43,287 nt of DNA, taken from NCBI GenBank assembly GCA_934456315.1, contig CAKSHG010000001.1, positions 1-43,287 on the forward strand, read 5' to 3'. This document shows positions 1 to 8,701 of the stretch, in pieces; position 1 is the stretch's first letter, and each line of letters starts with the position of its first letter. The notes below the pieces were generated by a model, which was not told the origin of the DNA, searched no databases, and was given only the letters and a program-made list of their open reading frames with translations. This DNA is from an uncultured Oscillospiraceae bacterium. Lineage in GTDB: Bacteria; Bacillota; Clostridia; Oscillospirales; Ruminococcaceae. A program made the translations under genes and the position numbers.

Positions 1-28
1 CATTGGTTTTTCCTTACTGAATACTTTT

Positions 29-57
29 CCCCGGGCGGAAGCCCGGGGAGTTTTTTT
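29..57 (+). terminator. Rho-independent terminator of an upstream gene
   Basis: A perfect 8-bp GC stem (CCCCGGGC / GCCCGGGG) with a GGAA loop is followed by AG and seven T. It ends a plus-strand gene that lies outside the window. Confidence 0.85.
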
Positions 58-66
58 CGATAATAT

Positions 67-92
67 GATCCCGCAGCATGAACTGCGGGATC
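67..92 (-). terminator. Hairpin after the FN3 protein gene
   Basis: A perfect 10-bp inverted repeat (GATCCCGCAG / CTGCGGGATC) with a 6-nt loop lies just past the stop of the minus-strand gene ending at 108. There is no clean T-run on the minus strand, so it may be a weak terminator or an mRNA-stabilising hairpin. Confidence 0.45.
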
Positions 93-107
93 AGTTTAGA
101 GGTGACC

Positions 108-1385
108 TTATTTAACTGTGATGGTGTTCGACCACTTGCTGTAGAGCGCCTTTCTTCCCACCGGCTTGACGTAGCCGCGTATACGGAACTTGTAGGTGTT
201 CTCGTCGGTGTTGAGGTTTTCTGCGGTGTACAGCCGCGGGAATGTTCCCACTGCCGCTAGCTTCGTGAATTTCCCGCCGTTTACCGACATGTAGACCTGG
301 TAGCCGTCGACCCCGGACTGCTCCTCCCAGCCGATGGTAACGTTGTACAGCCCCTTTCCGCGAAGCTTGACGACAGGCTTTTCCGGCGCCGTGGCTTCTT
401 CGGGAAGTCCGCGCAGCTGCACCTTTTCGGAGCTTCCCGCGATGGTCTTTTTGCCGGAGGTCATCTGGTACATTCCGGTCACTGCTTCGGAAAGCAGCGA
501 TTTTGCAGCCTTGCTCCCGGTTTTGAACGAAAACGCGTATTTCACGGTGCCGTCGGTCTGCTGTTTGGCGTCAACGTACATTTTGGCAGAGATGTCTTTC
601 CCGTCCTGCTTCGAGAGGTAGGATATGCTGCCGTCCTGCTTCATCTCGAGGGTCGTGGCGGTCTTGCCGCACCACAGTCCCAGCTTCAGTACCGCGTTCT
701 TCGTGCTGCGGAATTTCGTGTAGTCCGCCGCCGGAACCGTCAGCACGGCGCTGATGTGGTTCTTGCGGAATGTGTTTTCCTGCAGCTCGAACGATACCGT
801 TTCCCCGGTCCACTGCGCCGGAACGGTCAGCTCGCTGCCGTATTTGCCGACCTCGAGCGGGTCAAGATAGATGTCGCTGAATTTGCATAGCAGCTCCTGA
901 CAGCCGGTCAGGTGCGGCATGAAGCTGCTGATGGTCTTGTCGTCCGCGCTGAACCTCCAGCGAAATCCCCAGGTATCGCCTGCGGCGGTGCCGTACAATC
1001 CTTCAAGGCTCATAGCAGAGTTCCAGGTGGAATACTCCAGATAGCCCTTTCCGGAAACGCCGCAGTAGACCTTCTGACCGCCCTCGTAGCCGGGAATAGC
1101 GGGTTCGGCGGATTTCTTCGTGAAGTCAGCCGCGATAAAAATGAACATTTCCTTGTCAGCTGTGTACAGCTCCACCCGGAATCCTTTCTTGTTGTTGACG
1201 AAGGTCTTGTACTGCTTCTCGGTCAGACCGTTCAGGTCGACGGTGTAGTGACCGTCCCCAAGACTTCCGGTGACGGTCAGCGTGGATCTCCCGGTTTTTG
1301 CTCCGGCGTTCACGCTGATGCCGCCGGCACAGAATATTACGGCAGTCAGGAACGCCGTTAACAGGGATATGAGCCTTTTTTTCAT
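108..1385 (-). CDS. Secreted protein with C-terminal fibronectin type III domain
   Basis: A 425-residue exported protein of unknown function. It begins with a Sec signal peptide (MKKRLISLL, then a hydrophobic stretch to about residue 28). The middle 300 residues look beta-rich and match no family I recognise. The last 90 residues read as a fibronectin type III domain (PEKPVVKL..., GYQVYMS, YKFRIRGY, YSKWSNT). An ATG 18 bases further upstream is in frame, but the GGAGG lies inside that extension; the ATG at 1385 is 7 nt from GGAGG and is preferred. It has its own promoter and faces the ECF sigma gene. Possible roles are cell-surface or polysaccharide binding; this is inference only. Confidence 0.8.
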   Translation of the reverse strand: MKKRLISLLTAFLTAVIFCAGGISVNAGAKTGRSTLTVTGSLGDGHYTVDLNGLTEKQYKTFVNNKKGFRVELYTADKEMFIFIAADFTKKSAEPAIPGYEGGQKVYCGVSGKGYLEYSTWNSAMSLEGLYGTAAGDTWGFRWRFSADDKTISSFMPHLTGCQELLCKFSDIYLDPLEVGKYGSELTVPAQWTGETVSFELQENTFRKNHISAVLTVPAADYTKFRSTKNAVLKLGLWCGKTATTLEMKQDGSISYLSKQDGKDISAKMYVDAKQQTDGTVKYAFSFKTGSKAAKSLLSEAVTGMYQMTSGKKTIAGSSEKVQLRGLPEEATAPEKPVVKLRGKGLYNVTIGWEEQSGVDGYQVYMSVNGGKFTKLAAVGTFPRLYTAENLNTDENTYKFRIRGYVKPVGRKALYSKWSNTITVK

Positions 1386-1414
1386 CATAATTCCTCCAAA
1401 CATTATTTAATTAC

Positions 1415-1443
1415 ATTATATCAGTGCATGAGCTGTAAGTCAA
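1415..1443 (-). promoter_or_regulatory. Sigma-A promoter for the FN3 protein
   Basis: On the minus strand, TTGACT and TATAAT are separated by exactly 17 bp, about 30 nt upstream of the chosen start. Confidence 0.8.
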
Positions 1444-1592
1444 TATGCAGATTTGCATTATTTTTTGCTATACATTTCGTATAATATGGTATTCGTCGAC
1501 AAAATGTATAAAAAGTTAAGAAAAAAAGTCGTAATATAACAGGGTAATAATACTATAGGTATACTTCTGACAGCATTTATCGCGTGATTTTG

Positions 1593-1621
1593 TTGACAAA
1601 TCGACAATATAGGTGTATAAT
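1593..1621 (+). promoter_or_regulatory. Consensus sigma-A promoter for the ECF sigma gene
   Basis: TTGACA, a 17-bp spacer and TATAAT form a perfect consensus. The spacer end TAGGTG is shared with the promoter at 27365. Confidence 0.85.
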
Positions 1622-1758
1622 AAAAATGTATGGTCTTTTCTGAACCGGCTTTCAGCCCGGCGGAAAGAAAACTGCATAAATTTTCTGAAACTTTGAAACT
1701 TTTTTCATTTTGTGCCTGACTTCAATTATGCAGGCAGTTAAGCGAGGTGAGCAACTGC

Positions 1759-2304
1759 GTGGGAAATCCAGATTTAGACAGCTATTTTGACGCTGTATAC
1801 GCCGAAACATTCAATTCCGTTTCAAGATTTGTGGTTAGCCACGCAGCCCGCTTTCAGGATTCTGAAGATATTGTCCAGAATGTCTATACGAGATTCTACA
1901 AGAGGATCTCCGAAAAGGGGTACGCCGATATCGAGTCGGCGGAGGCTTTCCTTATTAATATAGCCAAGTTCGAGTGCCGGAGCGTGTTCTCCGGATTCAT
2001 GCGCCGCAAGGACCGCGATGTGATGCTCTCCGAGATAGACGATGAGCAGGCGGCTGCGTTCGAGGCGGAGATGTCCAGGGACCAGAAGCTCCTTGAGGAC
2101 GTCATGGCCGACAAGCTCCTTGCAAAGCAGATATTCGATGACATTATGTCCGGCGACGAAACTGTCGGGAAGATTTTCTACCTGCACTTTGTCTGCGACA
2201 TGAAGCTCGAGGAGGTCGCAAATCAGCTTGATATGCGGCTTTCCACCGTTAAGACCAAGCTCTACCGTACCATCGAGAAGCAGAAAAAGAAATTCGGCAT
2301 ATGA
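1759..2304 (+). CDS. ECF-type RNA polymerase sigma factor
   Basis: A 181-residue sigma-70 family protein of extracytoplasmic-function size. Region 2 is visible near residues 20-55 (SRFVVSHAARFQDSEDIVQN, with the acidic DSEDIVQ helix). Region 4 is visible near residues 135-175 (a YLHF..MKLEEVANQLDM helix-turn-helix, then STVKTKLYRTIEK). It would direct RNA polymerase to a small regulon on a surface or stress signal. The start is a GTG at 1759, eight bases after AGGTGA; another GTG at 1747 overlaps that ribosome site and is less likely. The next gene is a single-pass membrane protein, the usual position of an anti-sigma factor. The target promoters are unknown. Confidence 0.88.
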   Translation: MGNPDLDSYFDAVYAETFNSVSRFVVSHAARFQDSEDIVQNVYTRFYKRISEKGYADIESAEAFLINIAKFECRSVFSGFMRRKDRDVMLSEIDDEQAAAFEAEMSRDQKLLEDVMADKLLAKQIFDDIMSGDETVGKIFYLHFVCDMKLEEVANQLDMRLSTVKTKLYRTIEKQKKKFGI

Positions 2305-2344
2305 CGCCAGGGAGTAATATCCCGGACTGATATTACCGCAAGTT

Positions 2345-2374
2345 TCGACAATGTAATATGCCGATGCGTATAAT
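2345..2374 (+). promoter_or_regulatory. Tandem promoter 1 upstream of the anti-sigma gene
   Basis: TCGACA, 18 bp, TATAAT. It sits at the end of a 21-bp near-repeat (2330-2350) whose second copy (2383-2403) forms promoter 2. Confidence 0.55.
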
Positions 2375-2397
2375 CACACGGAATATTACAGATAGTT

Positions 2398-2427
2398 TCG
2401 ACATACTTACAGAAAATAGCATATAAT
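2398..2427 (+). promoter_or_regulatory. Tandem promoter 2 upstream of the anti-sigma gene
   Basis: TCGACA, 18 bp, TATAAT: the same architecture and upstream box (ATATTAC...AGTTTCGACA) as promoter 1, shifted by 53 bp. The -10 box ends 28 nt before the start codon. Confidence 0.6.
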
Positions 2428-2454
2428 ATTACATGAGAAAGGAGGTCTGCTCGT

Positions 2455-4764
2455 ATGAACAGGAACGAATTCTACAAACAGCTTATGAGCGAATATTCGT
2501 TTGACGCCGACAAAATACGTGAAAACGCAAAGCGCGGCAAGAATGCGCGGCAGAAACTCCAGCCCATGTATATCGGAATGTCGGCTGCTGCGGCTGCGCT
2601 CGTCGTGACCGTAGGAACGCTCGCGGCGGTCAACCTTACGAAGAACAGCGGCGTATCCCTGACGGATTCGGGGCTTGCCACGCTTTCCGCCAACGACCGT
2701 GTTATCCACGCGATAGAGCAGCTCGAGAAGGAGCGCGGCAGCGAGGAATCCAAGGATTTCCTCGTGAACTTTACGGTTCCCATGTCCCCGGCGGAGGTGC
2801 AGGCGGTGCTCACGCGGTACGTCGACGGCTCCATGCCGGTCAGAATGCTGTACTTCGCAGACGGCACCAGAATGACTTCCACGGACAGCATCGGGGCGGT
2901 TTTCACTTCCGGCGCTGACTATCAGATAACCGGAGCGGCGGTATACTGCACCGGTGACATCGCGACCAGGCTCCAGAGCGACCCGTTGGTGTTCCTCATC
3001 GAATCCATGACCGAAAGCGACTACGAAAACGTTACCCCGGTCAACATCAGCGAGGTCGACACAACCGAGGTAACACTCCCGGATAATTCCAACGCTGTTC
3101 TCCCTCCGGAAAACACGGATAGCGGCATGAACGCCGTCCCGGGTGCTGACGACACTTCCGAGGGAATGGACGGCACCGTTGAATCCGACGGCACCGAGGA
3201 GATGGACGGCACGAGCGAGCCTGCGGAATCCAGTGAAGCCAGCGGTACTGCGGAATCCGTGACCGAGGAGCCGGCAGGGGACGACCAGACCATCACCACA
3301 GAAGTTCCTGACGCACCGGCTGAACCCGCTGCTCCCACAGAGCCGGGAACAAGCTCCGGCAGCGAAACGGGCACGACAGTACCGGGCGAGAGCACACAGC
3401 CGGCTGAAACGCTTCCCGCGGGAGTTGAGCTTCCGAAGAACGTTCAGGCGCTGAACTACACTGCATATATCGACGCCGATACGGCATTTTTCCTCACCGA
3501 TGACACCTTCTTCGTCAGAAACCGCACAGGAATATCGCTGTACCGCTATTCGGACGGCACCGAGAGCCTCATCTGCTCCGCAGAGATAGATGAACCCAAG
3601 ATAACATGGGTGGCTGAAAACGGCGGAAAGCTCATCGTGAGCGGCATCAGCGAATTCGGTACCCGCGGCAGGCTTCTCTGCGTGAACGGCGAGGCTGGAT
3701 ATATCACCGACCTCAATGCCGAGGAAATGGTGATGTCCGGCGTGCTCCAGAGCGCAAGCTATAACGCGGACAGCGGTCTGCTCGTAATGAATGTGCGCGA
3801 GGACGGCATGTACTATCTGATAACCGCGTCCTGCGACCTGACGGGTTCTGACTATGTTGCAACTCCGTATGAGTCCACAAATAAGATAACAGTTGCGGCG
3901 GTCGATGGCGGCACGGTTTACTTCACTGAAACCTCCGCCGGCAGCACCAGACTGTTCTCCGTTGATGAAAATGGCAATACATCGCAGATACACGACTTCG
4001 GCAGCGTGGTTTCCGTTAACAGGAACCTTGCGCTCACCCACGCGGTGTTCACACCCGAGGCTGGCTCCGTGATAGGCTTCACGGAGGTATTCGACCCCCA
4101 GAGCGGAAAGCTGATCCAGCTTGAAAACTCCGACACCAGCAGCGTGAATTTCGGCGCGTCCAGACACAGCTTCAGCTATAACGGCAGCGTATATACCATC
4201 TCCGGCGGCGAGCTTACCACTTCGGGCGGGCTCTCCGTGACAGCCGCGATAGACTACAGAAAGAGCTTTTCTGAAAAGTACGCGGCGGCTGCGTCAAGCG
4301 GATATGTGAAGATAACTGACAGCATCTATACAGCTGCGAACAAGTCGTCGCTGATGACGTTCAGCGATATCACCGAGAATTCCGGCGCGGAACTCCGCAG
4401 CGTAGTAAACCAGGCGGTAGGGCTCAACAACGCCATTTCGCTCGGTCTTTGCAGGCAGAGCGGGATAACTACTCCGGATACGCTCGTGGAATGCATAAAG
4501 GCATGCTACACCGACAGCGCAGTCGATAAGCTGATAAAGCGCTGCGGCATAAGCACGCTCGGTGCGCTCCACTATTCCGACGGCGGGCTGACGCCGATAA
4601 ATGTTTCCGACACTACTCTGGTCATAAGCAGCGAAACCGCTGACAGCGCGTCCGGCATGCTTTACATCAGGGCAGGCAGCTACGCCGGAAGAACCGCTTA
4701 CCGCTCCATAAGCGTAAGCTTCGCTAAGGTGAACGGCAGCTGGAAACTGGATTCCATCATTTGA
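2455..4764 (+). CDS. Single-pass membrane protein, putative anti-sigma factor
   Basis: A 769-residue protein of which only about 38 residues would be cytoplasmic. That short N-terminal part (NEFYKQLMSEYSFDADKI) is followed by a transmembrane helix at about 39-60. Outside the membrane come a compact region to about 195, a linker rich in Thr, Ser, Glu and Pro (about 195-325), and a large beta-rich domain (330-640) with propeller-like repeats, then a helical tail. Its position directly after an ECF sigma gene and its topology suggest an anti-sigma or signal receptor whose long extracellular domain senses the signal. No anti-sigma family motif was positively identified, so the role is inferred from context. 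A good AGGAGG precedes the ATG. Confidence 0.7.
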   Translation: MNRNEFYKQLMSEYSFDADKIRENAKRGKNARQKLQPMYIGMSAAAAALVVTVGTLAAVNLTKNSGVSLTDSGLATLSANDRVIHAIEQLEKERGSEESKDFLVNFTVPMSPAEVQAVLTRYVDGSMPVRMLYFADGTRMTSTDSIGAVFTSGADYQITGAAVYCTGDIATRLQSDPLVFLIESMTESDYENVTPVNISEVDTTEVTLPDNSNAVLPPENTDSGMNAVPGADDTSEGMDGTVESDGTEEMDGTSEPAESSEASGTAESVTEEPAGDDQTITTEVPDAPAEPAAPTEPGTSSGSETGTTVPGESTQPAETLPAGVELPKNVQALNYTAYIDADTAFFLTDDTFFVRNRTGISLYRYSDGTESLICSAEIDEPKITWVAENGGKLIVSGISEFGTRGRLLCVNGEAGYITDLNAEEMVMSGVLQSASYNADSGLLVMNVREDGMYYLITASCDLTGSDYVATPYESTNKITVAAVDGGTVYFTETSAGSTRLFSVDENGNTSQIHDFGSVVSVNRNLALTHAVFTPEAGSVIGFTEVFDPQSGKLIQLENSDTSSVNFGASRHSFSYNGSVYTISGGELTTSGGLSVTAAIDYRKSFSEKYAAAASSGYVKITDSIYTAANKSSLMTFSDITENSGAELRSVVNQAVGLNNAISLGLCRQSGITTPDTLVECIKACYTDSAVDKLIKRCGISTLGALHYSDGGLTPINVSDTTLVISSETADSASGMLYIRAGSYAGRTAYRSISVSFAKVNGSWKLDSII

Positions 4765-4774
4765 GCATATTTTC

Positions 4775-4810
4775 AGAACCGTCCGCGGTAAACGGGCGGT
4801 TCTTGCTTTT
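4775..4810 (+). terminator. Terminator after the sigma/anti-sigma locus
   Basis: An 11-bp stem with one G-T wobble (AGAACCGTCCG / CGGGCGGTTCT) and a 7-nt loop is followed by TGCTTTT. Confidence 0.8.
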
Positions 4811-4925
4811 GCAGACCTGCTTAAAATCCGCGTTGCAATGCGGCGTTCCCGGGGAATACGCCCGGAGCGAGGTGACAATTTATGTCACATTATTGCGGTT
4901 AAAAGTGAAAATTTTGAAAAAAGTA

Positions 4926-4954
4926 TTAACATTTCAGATGAAATGTGCTATAAT
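4926..4954 (+). promoter_or_regulatory. Sigma-A promoter of the PBP gene
   Basis: TTAACA, 17 bp, TATAAT with an extended TG at the -10 box. Confidence 0.8.
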
Positions 4955-5043
4955 ATAATGTGTATCCCTGAATGAACAGGATACTTTTGGCTAAGGATAC
5001 GGACAAACCGCGCTGCAATACGCTGCGCAGGGGTGATCAGGGT

Positions 5044-7341
5044 ATGAACAAAAAGAAAATCCGATACATTAAAATCAAGGAGGAACAGCCCAGGAAGCGT
5101 TCCTCAAAGAAGTCGCGCAGCCGTGCTGCCAAGAATTTCGGTCATGCAATGACCATCGTCGGCACGACATTCTCCGCGATGCTGCTGATACTCGTTATCA
5201 TGGTCTGCATCGTTGCGACGGTGCTTGCCGTGTATGTCCTGGATTTCGCGGACAACTCCTACGACGCGAACCTGAAGGACATCGAGATGAAGTACACAAG
5301 CTTTGTCTACGGCTACGACGAGGACAACGAGCTTGTGGAGATAAAGCGCCTCGCGGCTGAACAGAACCGCGTGTGGGTGGACTATGAGGACATGCCGAAG
5401 TGCCTTATCGACGCAGTCGTGGCGTCGGAGGACAAGCGTTTCTACACCCACAAGGGCGTCGACTGGTACAGAACCGCCGGAGCGTTCTTCTCCAACGGCG
5501 ACAGCGGCGGCGGCTCCACTATAACGCAGCAGCTGGTCAAGAACCTCACAGGCGATAAGGAAGTCAGCTGGGAGCGTAAGCTCCGCGAGATATTCCGCGC
5601 GCTTAGCCTGGAGGAGAAGTACACCAAGATAGACATTCTCGAGAGCTATCTCAATCAGATATGGTTCAACGGAATGATATACGGCGTTGGCGCGGCGTCA
5701 GAGTACTATTTCGGCAAGGACGTTTCCGACCTCAACATCGGCGAGGCGGCTGTACTTGCGGGAATGATACGAAATCCCTCCAAGATGTCGCCGTATTATG
5801 ACCTCGCCCGCAGCAAGCAGCAGCAGAATTACTCCCTCCGCTGCATGTACGAGCAGGGAATGATAACCACCAAGGAATACGAGGATTACCGTCTGAACCG
5901 CATTCAGGTGCATTTCGCAAAGCCGGTCTACGGCGATGATTACGGCTACATCGACGAGCGCACGCTGACTGACTCCGCCGATGACAGCGACCTTGACGCG
6001 TCCGTTCAGGATAAGCCCTACCAGGCGTACAAGTGGAACGGCGACTACGAGGTCAGCCAGGACTGGTATGTCGACGCGGCTATCGACCAGGTGATCAACG
6101 ACTTCGCGGACCTCAAGGGCATCACCTACACCTCCGCGAAAAACGAGCTGTACAACGGCGGCTACAAGATATATGTCAACGAGAACATGAAGCTCCAGAA
6201 GATACTGGAGGAGAAATACCGCGACCCGTACACGGTGCTTTCCTACTACAACGAGAGCGCCGCAGAAAAGGACCTGATACAGTCGGCGTTCATCGTGATG
6301 GATTATACCGGAACGGTCCAGGCAGTCGTCGGAGGTCTGGGCGAGAAGCCTGGCGACGGCGCATTCAACCGCGCTACGCAGGCAACGCGCTCCCCGGGTT
6401 CCACGATGAAGCCTATCTCGACGTACTCGCTGGCGGTGCAGAAGAATCTCATCACCTACTCGTCGCTGATACCTGACGAGGCGATAAACATCGGCACCGA
6501 GGCCGAGCCGCAGATATGGCCGCAGAACTACGGCGAGGTATGGGGCGACGGAACGCTCCGCACCGCCTGGTACGGCGTTCAGCACTCGCTGAATACGCTG
6601 GCGGTCAGGGTCGGCAGAATGAACACCACGAGGGCGATGTACACCCAGCTCACGCAGATGCTTGGATTCACGACCCTGGTGGAATCGGATATCGCGCTGT
6701 CCCCGCTGTGCCTTGGTGCGCTCACTAACGGAGCGAAGCTGGTGGAGGTCGCAGGCGCTTACCAGATATTCGGAAACGGCGGCGTTTACTACCGTCCGAT
6801 GTTCTACAGCAAGGTCGAGGACAGCAAGGGCAACGTCATCATGGAGCAGGACTTCTACGGGACCCAGGCGGTCGACAGCGACACAGCATGGGTAACGAAC
6901 CGCATGATATACAAGGTAGTCAACGGCGACAGCGGTACCGGTCCCAAGGCGAAACTGCCGAATGTTGAGGTAATCGGTAAGACGGGTACATCGAACGCAG
7001 GAACCGACCTGCTGTTCATGGGACTCACTCCCGATTATATCGGAGGTCTGTGGATAGGCTACGACGATAGCCGCGTCATCGGCGGCGGCGACGGCTGGAA
7101 GGCAGTGGCGCAGATATGGCACGATGTCATGATAGATATCCAGGATACCTCGCAGGTGCTGAATTTCGTTCCCGACCCCTCGGTCGTTGAGCGCCAGTAC
7201 TGCACTATGACCGGGCTGCTCGCAACGAACAAGTGCAGTTCTACCAACACGGGCTACTACCGCGCAAGCAACCTGCCGGATTACTGCAATGGCGACCACG
7301 GCACCATACGCGAACAGATACGCGCGAATAATCCGCAGTGA
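5044..7341 (+). CDS. Class A penicillin-binding protein (PBP1a-type)
   Basis: A bifunctional peptidoglycan polymerase and cross-linker, 765 residues. A basic cytoplasmic tail (1-35) is followed by one membrane anchor (about 36-66). The GT51 transglycosylase domain carries SEDKRF with catalytic Glu129 and the GGSTITQQLVKNL motif near 157-168. The transpeptidase domain has all three motifs: SxxK at Ser453 to Lys456 (SPGSTMK), SLN at 515-517 and KTG at 646-648. The Cys-containing C-terminal tail (CTMTGLLATNKC) is typical of Firmicute members. I chose the ATG at 5044, behind AGGGGTGAT, over an in-frame ATG at 4972 that adds 24 residues without a ribosome site. It stands alone between a promoter and a terminator. 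Confidence 0.93.
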   Translation: MNKKKIRYIKIKEEQPRKRSSKKSRSRAAKNFGHAMTIVGTTFSAMLLILVIMVCIVATVLAVYVLDFADNSYDANLKDIEMKYTSFVYGYDEDNELVEIKRLAAEQNRVWVDYEDMPKCLIDAVVASEDKRFYTHKGVDWYRTAGAFFSNGDSGGGSTITQQLVKNLTGDKEVSWERKLREIFRALSLEEKYTKIDILESYLNQIWFNGMIYGVGAASEYYFGKDVSDLNIGEAAVLAGMIRNPSKMSPYYDLARSKQQQNYSLRCMYEQGMITTKEYEDYRLNRIQVHFAKPVYGDDYGYIDERTLTDSADDSDLDASVQDKPYQAYKWNGDYEVSQDWYVDAAIDQVINDFADLKGITYTSAKNELYNGGYKIYVNENMKLQKILEEKYRDPYTVLSYYNESAAEKDLIQSAFIVMDYTGTVQAVVGGLGEKPGDGAFNRATQATRSPGSTMKPISTYSLAVQKNLITYSSLIPDEAINIGTEAEPQIWPQNYGEVWGDGTLRTAWYGVQHSLNTLAVRVGRMNTTRAMYTQLTQMLGFTTLVESDIALSPLCLGALTNGAKLVEVAGAYQIFGNGGVYYRPMFYSKVEDSKGNVIMEQDFYGTQAVDSDTAWVTNRMIYKVVNGDSGTGPKAKLPNVEVIGKTGTSNAGTDLLFMGLTPDYIGGLWIGYDDSRVIGGGDGWKAVAQIWHDVMIDIQDTSQVLNFVPDPSVVERQYCTMTGLLATNKCSSTNTGYYRASNLPDYCNGDHGTIREQIRANNPQ

Positions 7342-7353
7342 GTGCGTGATTTT

Positions 7354-7382
7354 AAGCGGCTGCAAATGCAGCCGCTTTTCCT
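7354..7382 (+). terminator. Terminator of the PBP gene
   Basis: A perfect 10-bp stem (AAGCGGCTGC / GCAGCCGCTT) with an AAAT loop, then a short T-rich tail. Confidence 0.85.
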
Positions 7383-7576
7383 GTGCCCTGCGTTGTTCTG
7401 AAATTTTTAAAATACATCCTGCAAACTCTCTGAATCTGTTAAATTCTTGATTATACTCATTTGCACGCGGCCGGAATAAAAAATGAAACGAATCCAGAGA
7501 AACGGAGAAAAACCGAGAGAAAGTAAGAGAAACCGAAAGAAAACCGGATATATTTGAAATATATGCAGAAAAGCCC

Positions 7577-7605
7577 TTGACAAAGCGGAATAAAACGTGT
7601 ATAAT
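7577..7605 (+). promoter_or_regulatory. Consensus promoter of the rplM-rpsI operon
   Basis: TTGACA, 17 bp, TATAAT: a perfect consensus, as expected for a ribosomal protein operon. Confidence 0.9.
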
Positions 7606-7611
7606 ATCAAC

Positions 7612-7669
7612 TGTTGCATAGTGGCATTTGTGTAGAAATGCCAGATCATTAAATAAGGAGGAAACTAAT
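7612..7669 (+). ncRNA. Candidate L13-type ribosomal leader hairpin
   Basis: The short 5' leader contains an 8-bp hairpin at 7622-7643 (TGGCATTT / AAATGCCA, 6-nt loop), 14 nt before the AAGGAGG of rplM. In Firmicutes L13 leaders of this size are known autoregulatory structures. I see the hairpin and its position but could not score it against the family model. Confidence 0.45.
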
Positions 7670-8098
7670 ATGTCAACTTATATGCCTAAGGCTGCCGAAG
7701 TTGAGCGCAGCTGGTATATTCTCGACGCAGCTGACAAGCCCCTCGGCCGTGTAGCTGCAACAGCCGCTCACATTCTGAGAGGCAAGCACAAGCCGACATT
7801 CGCTCCCCACTGCGACTGCGGCGATCATGTAATCATCATCAACTGCGCAAAGGCAGTCCTCACCGGCAAGAAGCTGGAGAAGAAGGTTTACAGATGGCAC
7901 ACCGGCTGGATCGGTCACCTCAAGGAAGTCGGCTATGACAAGCTGATGAAGGAGAACCCCGAGAAGGCAATGACCATCGCTGTAAACGGCATGCTGCCCA
8001 ACACCACACTCGGCAGAAAGGCTCTCACCAGACTGCGTTGCTACGCAGGCGCAGAGCACAACAACGCGGCACAGAAGCCCGTTGAATACAAAATATAA
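7670..8098 (+). CDS. rplM: 50S ribosomal protein L13
   Basis: A 142-residue ribosomal protein of the large subunit, of normal length. Diagnostic stretches are WYILDAADKPLGRVA near the N-terminus, the INC.KAVLTGKKLEKK.Y..HTG region, and the GMLPNTTLGR motif. The ATG at 7670 follows AAGGAGG with 8 nt spacing. It is the first gene of the two-gene rplM-rpsI operon found across bacteria; rpsI starts 14 bases after its stop. Confidence 0.97.
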   Translation: MSTYMPKAAEVERSWYILDAADKPLGRVAATAAHILRGKHKPTFAPHCDCGDHVIIINCAKAVLTGKKLEKKVYRWHTGWIGHLKEVGYDKLMKENPEKAMTIAVNGMLPNTTLGRKALTRLRCYAGAEHNNAAQKPVEYKI

Positions 8099-8112
8099 GG
8101 AGGGTCTGAATA

Positions 8113-8511
8113 ATGTACGATTCTAAGCCTTATTACTATGGCACCGGCAGAAGAAAGCACTCTGTTGCAAGAGTAAGAGTATATCCCGGAAGTGGTACCA
8201 TCACCATCAACGGTCGTTCCATCGACGACTATTTCGGTCTGGAGACCCTCAAGCTGATCGTTCGTCAGCCCCTGACCCTCACAGACACCATTGAGAAGTT
8301 CGACATCGTTGCTACCGTTGCAGGCGGCGGCGTTACCGGTCAGGCAGGCGCTATCCGCCACGGTCTGTCCAGAGCGCTCCTCCAGTACTCCGATGAGCTC
8401 CGTCCTGTCCTCAAGAAGGCTGGCTTCCTCACTCGTGACCCGAGAATGAAGGAAAGAAAGAAGTACGGTCTCAAGGCTGCACGTCGCGCTCCCCAGTTCT
8501 CCAAGAGATAA
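8113..8511 (+). CDS. rpsI: 30S ribosomal protein S9
   Basis: A 132-residue small-subunit ribosomal protein. It shows the [16 protein letters not shown]-terminus, the [18 protein letters not shown] core and the conserved C-terminal tail ending in FSKR, which reaches the P-site tRNA. The last 16 bases of the gene (8496-8511) are repeated at 23374-23389, which marks the 3' end of rpsI as the attachment site of the element that follows. The integration leaves the protein unchanged but separates the gene from its native terminator. Confidence 0.97.
   Translation: MYDSKPYYYGTGRRKHSVARVRVYPGSGTITINGRSIDDYFGLETLKLIVRQPLTLTDTIEKFDIVATVAGGGVTGQAGAIRHGLSRALLQYSDELRPVLKKAGFLTRDPRMKERKKYGLKAARRAPQFSKR
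8496..8511 (+). other. attL core (3' end of rpsI)
   Basis: GTTCTCCAAGAGATAA, including the rpsI stop codon, recurs exactly at 23374-23389. The bases just outside differ, so the identity block is 16 bp. It is the left core of the integrated element. Confidence 0.85.
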
Positions 8512-8604
8512 TCTTTATCCCTGTGTGGGAATTGCAAAACGCTTGGCTATGCGGGTTTGTGGTGTCCTGAACCTACCTGAGATATGGTCGGTGTATGGTT
8601 ACAA

Positions 8605-8631
8605 CTAACGTATATCTAACGTATAACTAAC
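8605..8631 (+). repeat. Left arm-type integrase repeats
   Basis: Three CTAAC boxes at 8605, 8616 and 8627, exactly one helical turn (11 bp) apart. The same box with the same period occurs inside the right end (23323-23338). They are probable arm-type recombinase binding sites. Confidence 0.6.
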
Positions 8632-8638
8632 AAAGTTT

Positions 8639-8680
8639 AAGGCATTCATCTTCATTTTGTGATGAATGCCTTATTTAATT
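8639..8680 (+). terminator. Terminator-like hairpin at the left end of the element
   Basis: A perfect 12-bp stem (AAGGCATTCATC / GATGAATGCCTT), 10-nt loop, then ATTTAATTT. It would stop rpsI transcription before the RES gene. Confidence 0.65.
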
Positions 8681-8701
8681 TAATATGTGGGGTAATTTTT
8701 T

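Larger units (their letters stand above)
1386..1758. other. Intergenic region between FN3 gene and sigma gene
   Basis: AT-rich divergent control region. It holds one promoter for each flanking gene and a plus-strand leader of about 130 nt before the sigma factor. No further gene or riboswitch was recognised. Confidence 0.6.

Noticed and set aside
2407..4167. Long open frame antisense to the anti-sigma gene
   Set aside because: It lies wholly over a convincing gene on the other strand. Its translation is low-complexity, rich in Arg, His and Val, with no family motif, as expected from GC-biased third positions.
5698..7365. 555-codon open frame antisense to the PBP gene
   Set aside because: It overlaps all transpeptidase motifs of the PBP on the other strand and crosses its terminator; no motif or start signal.
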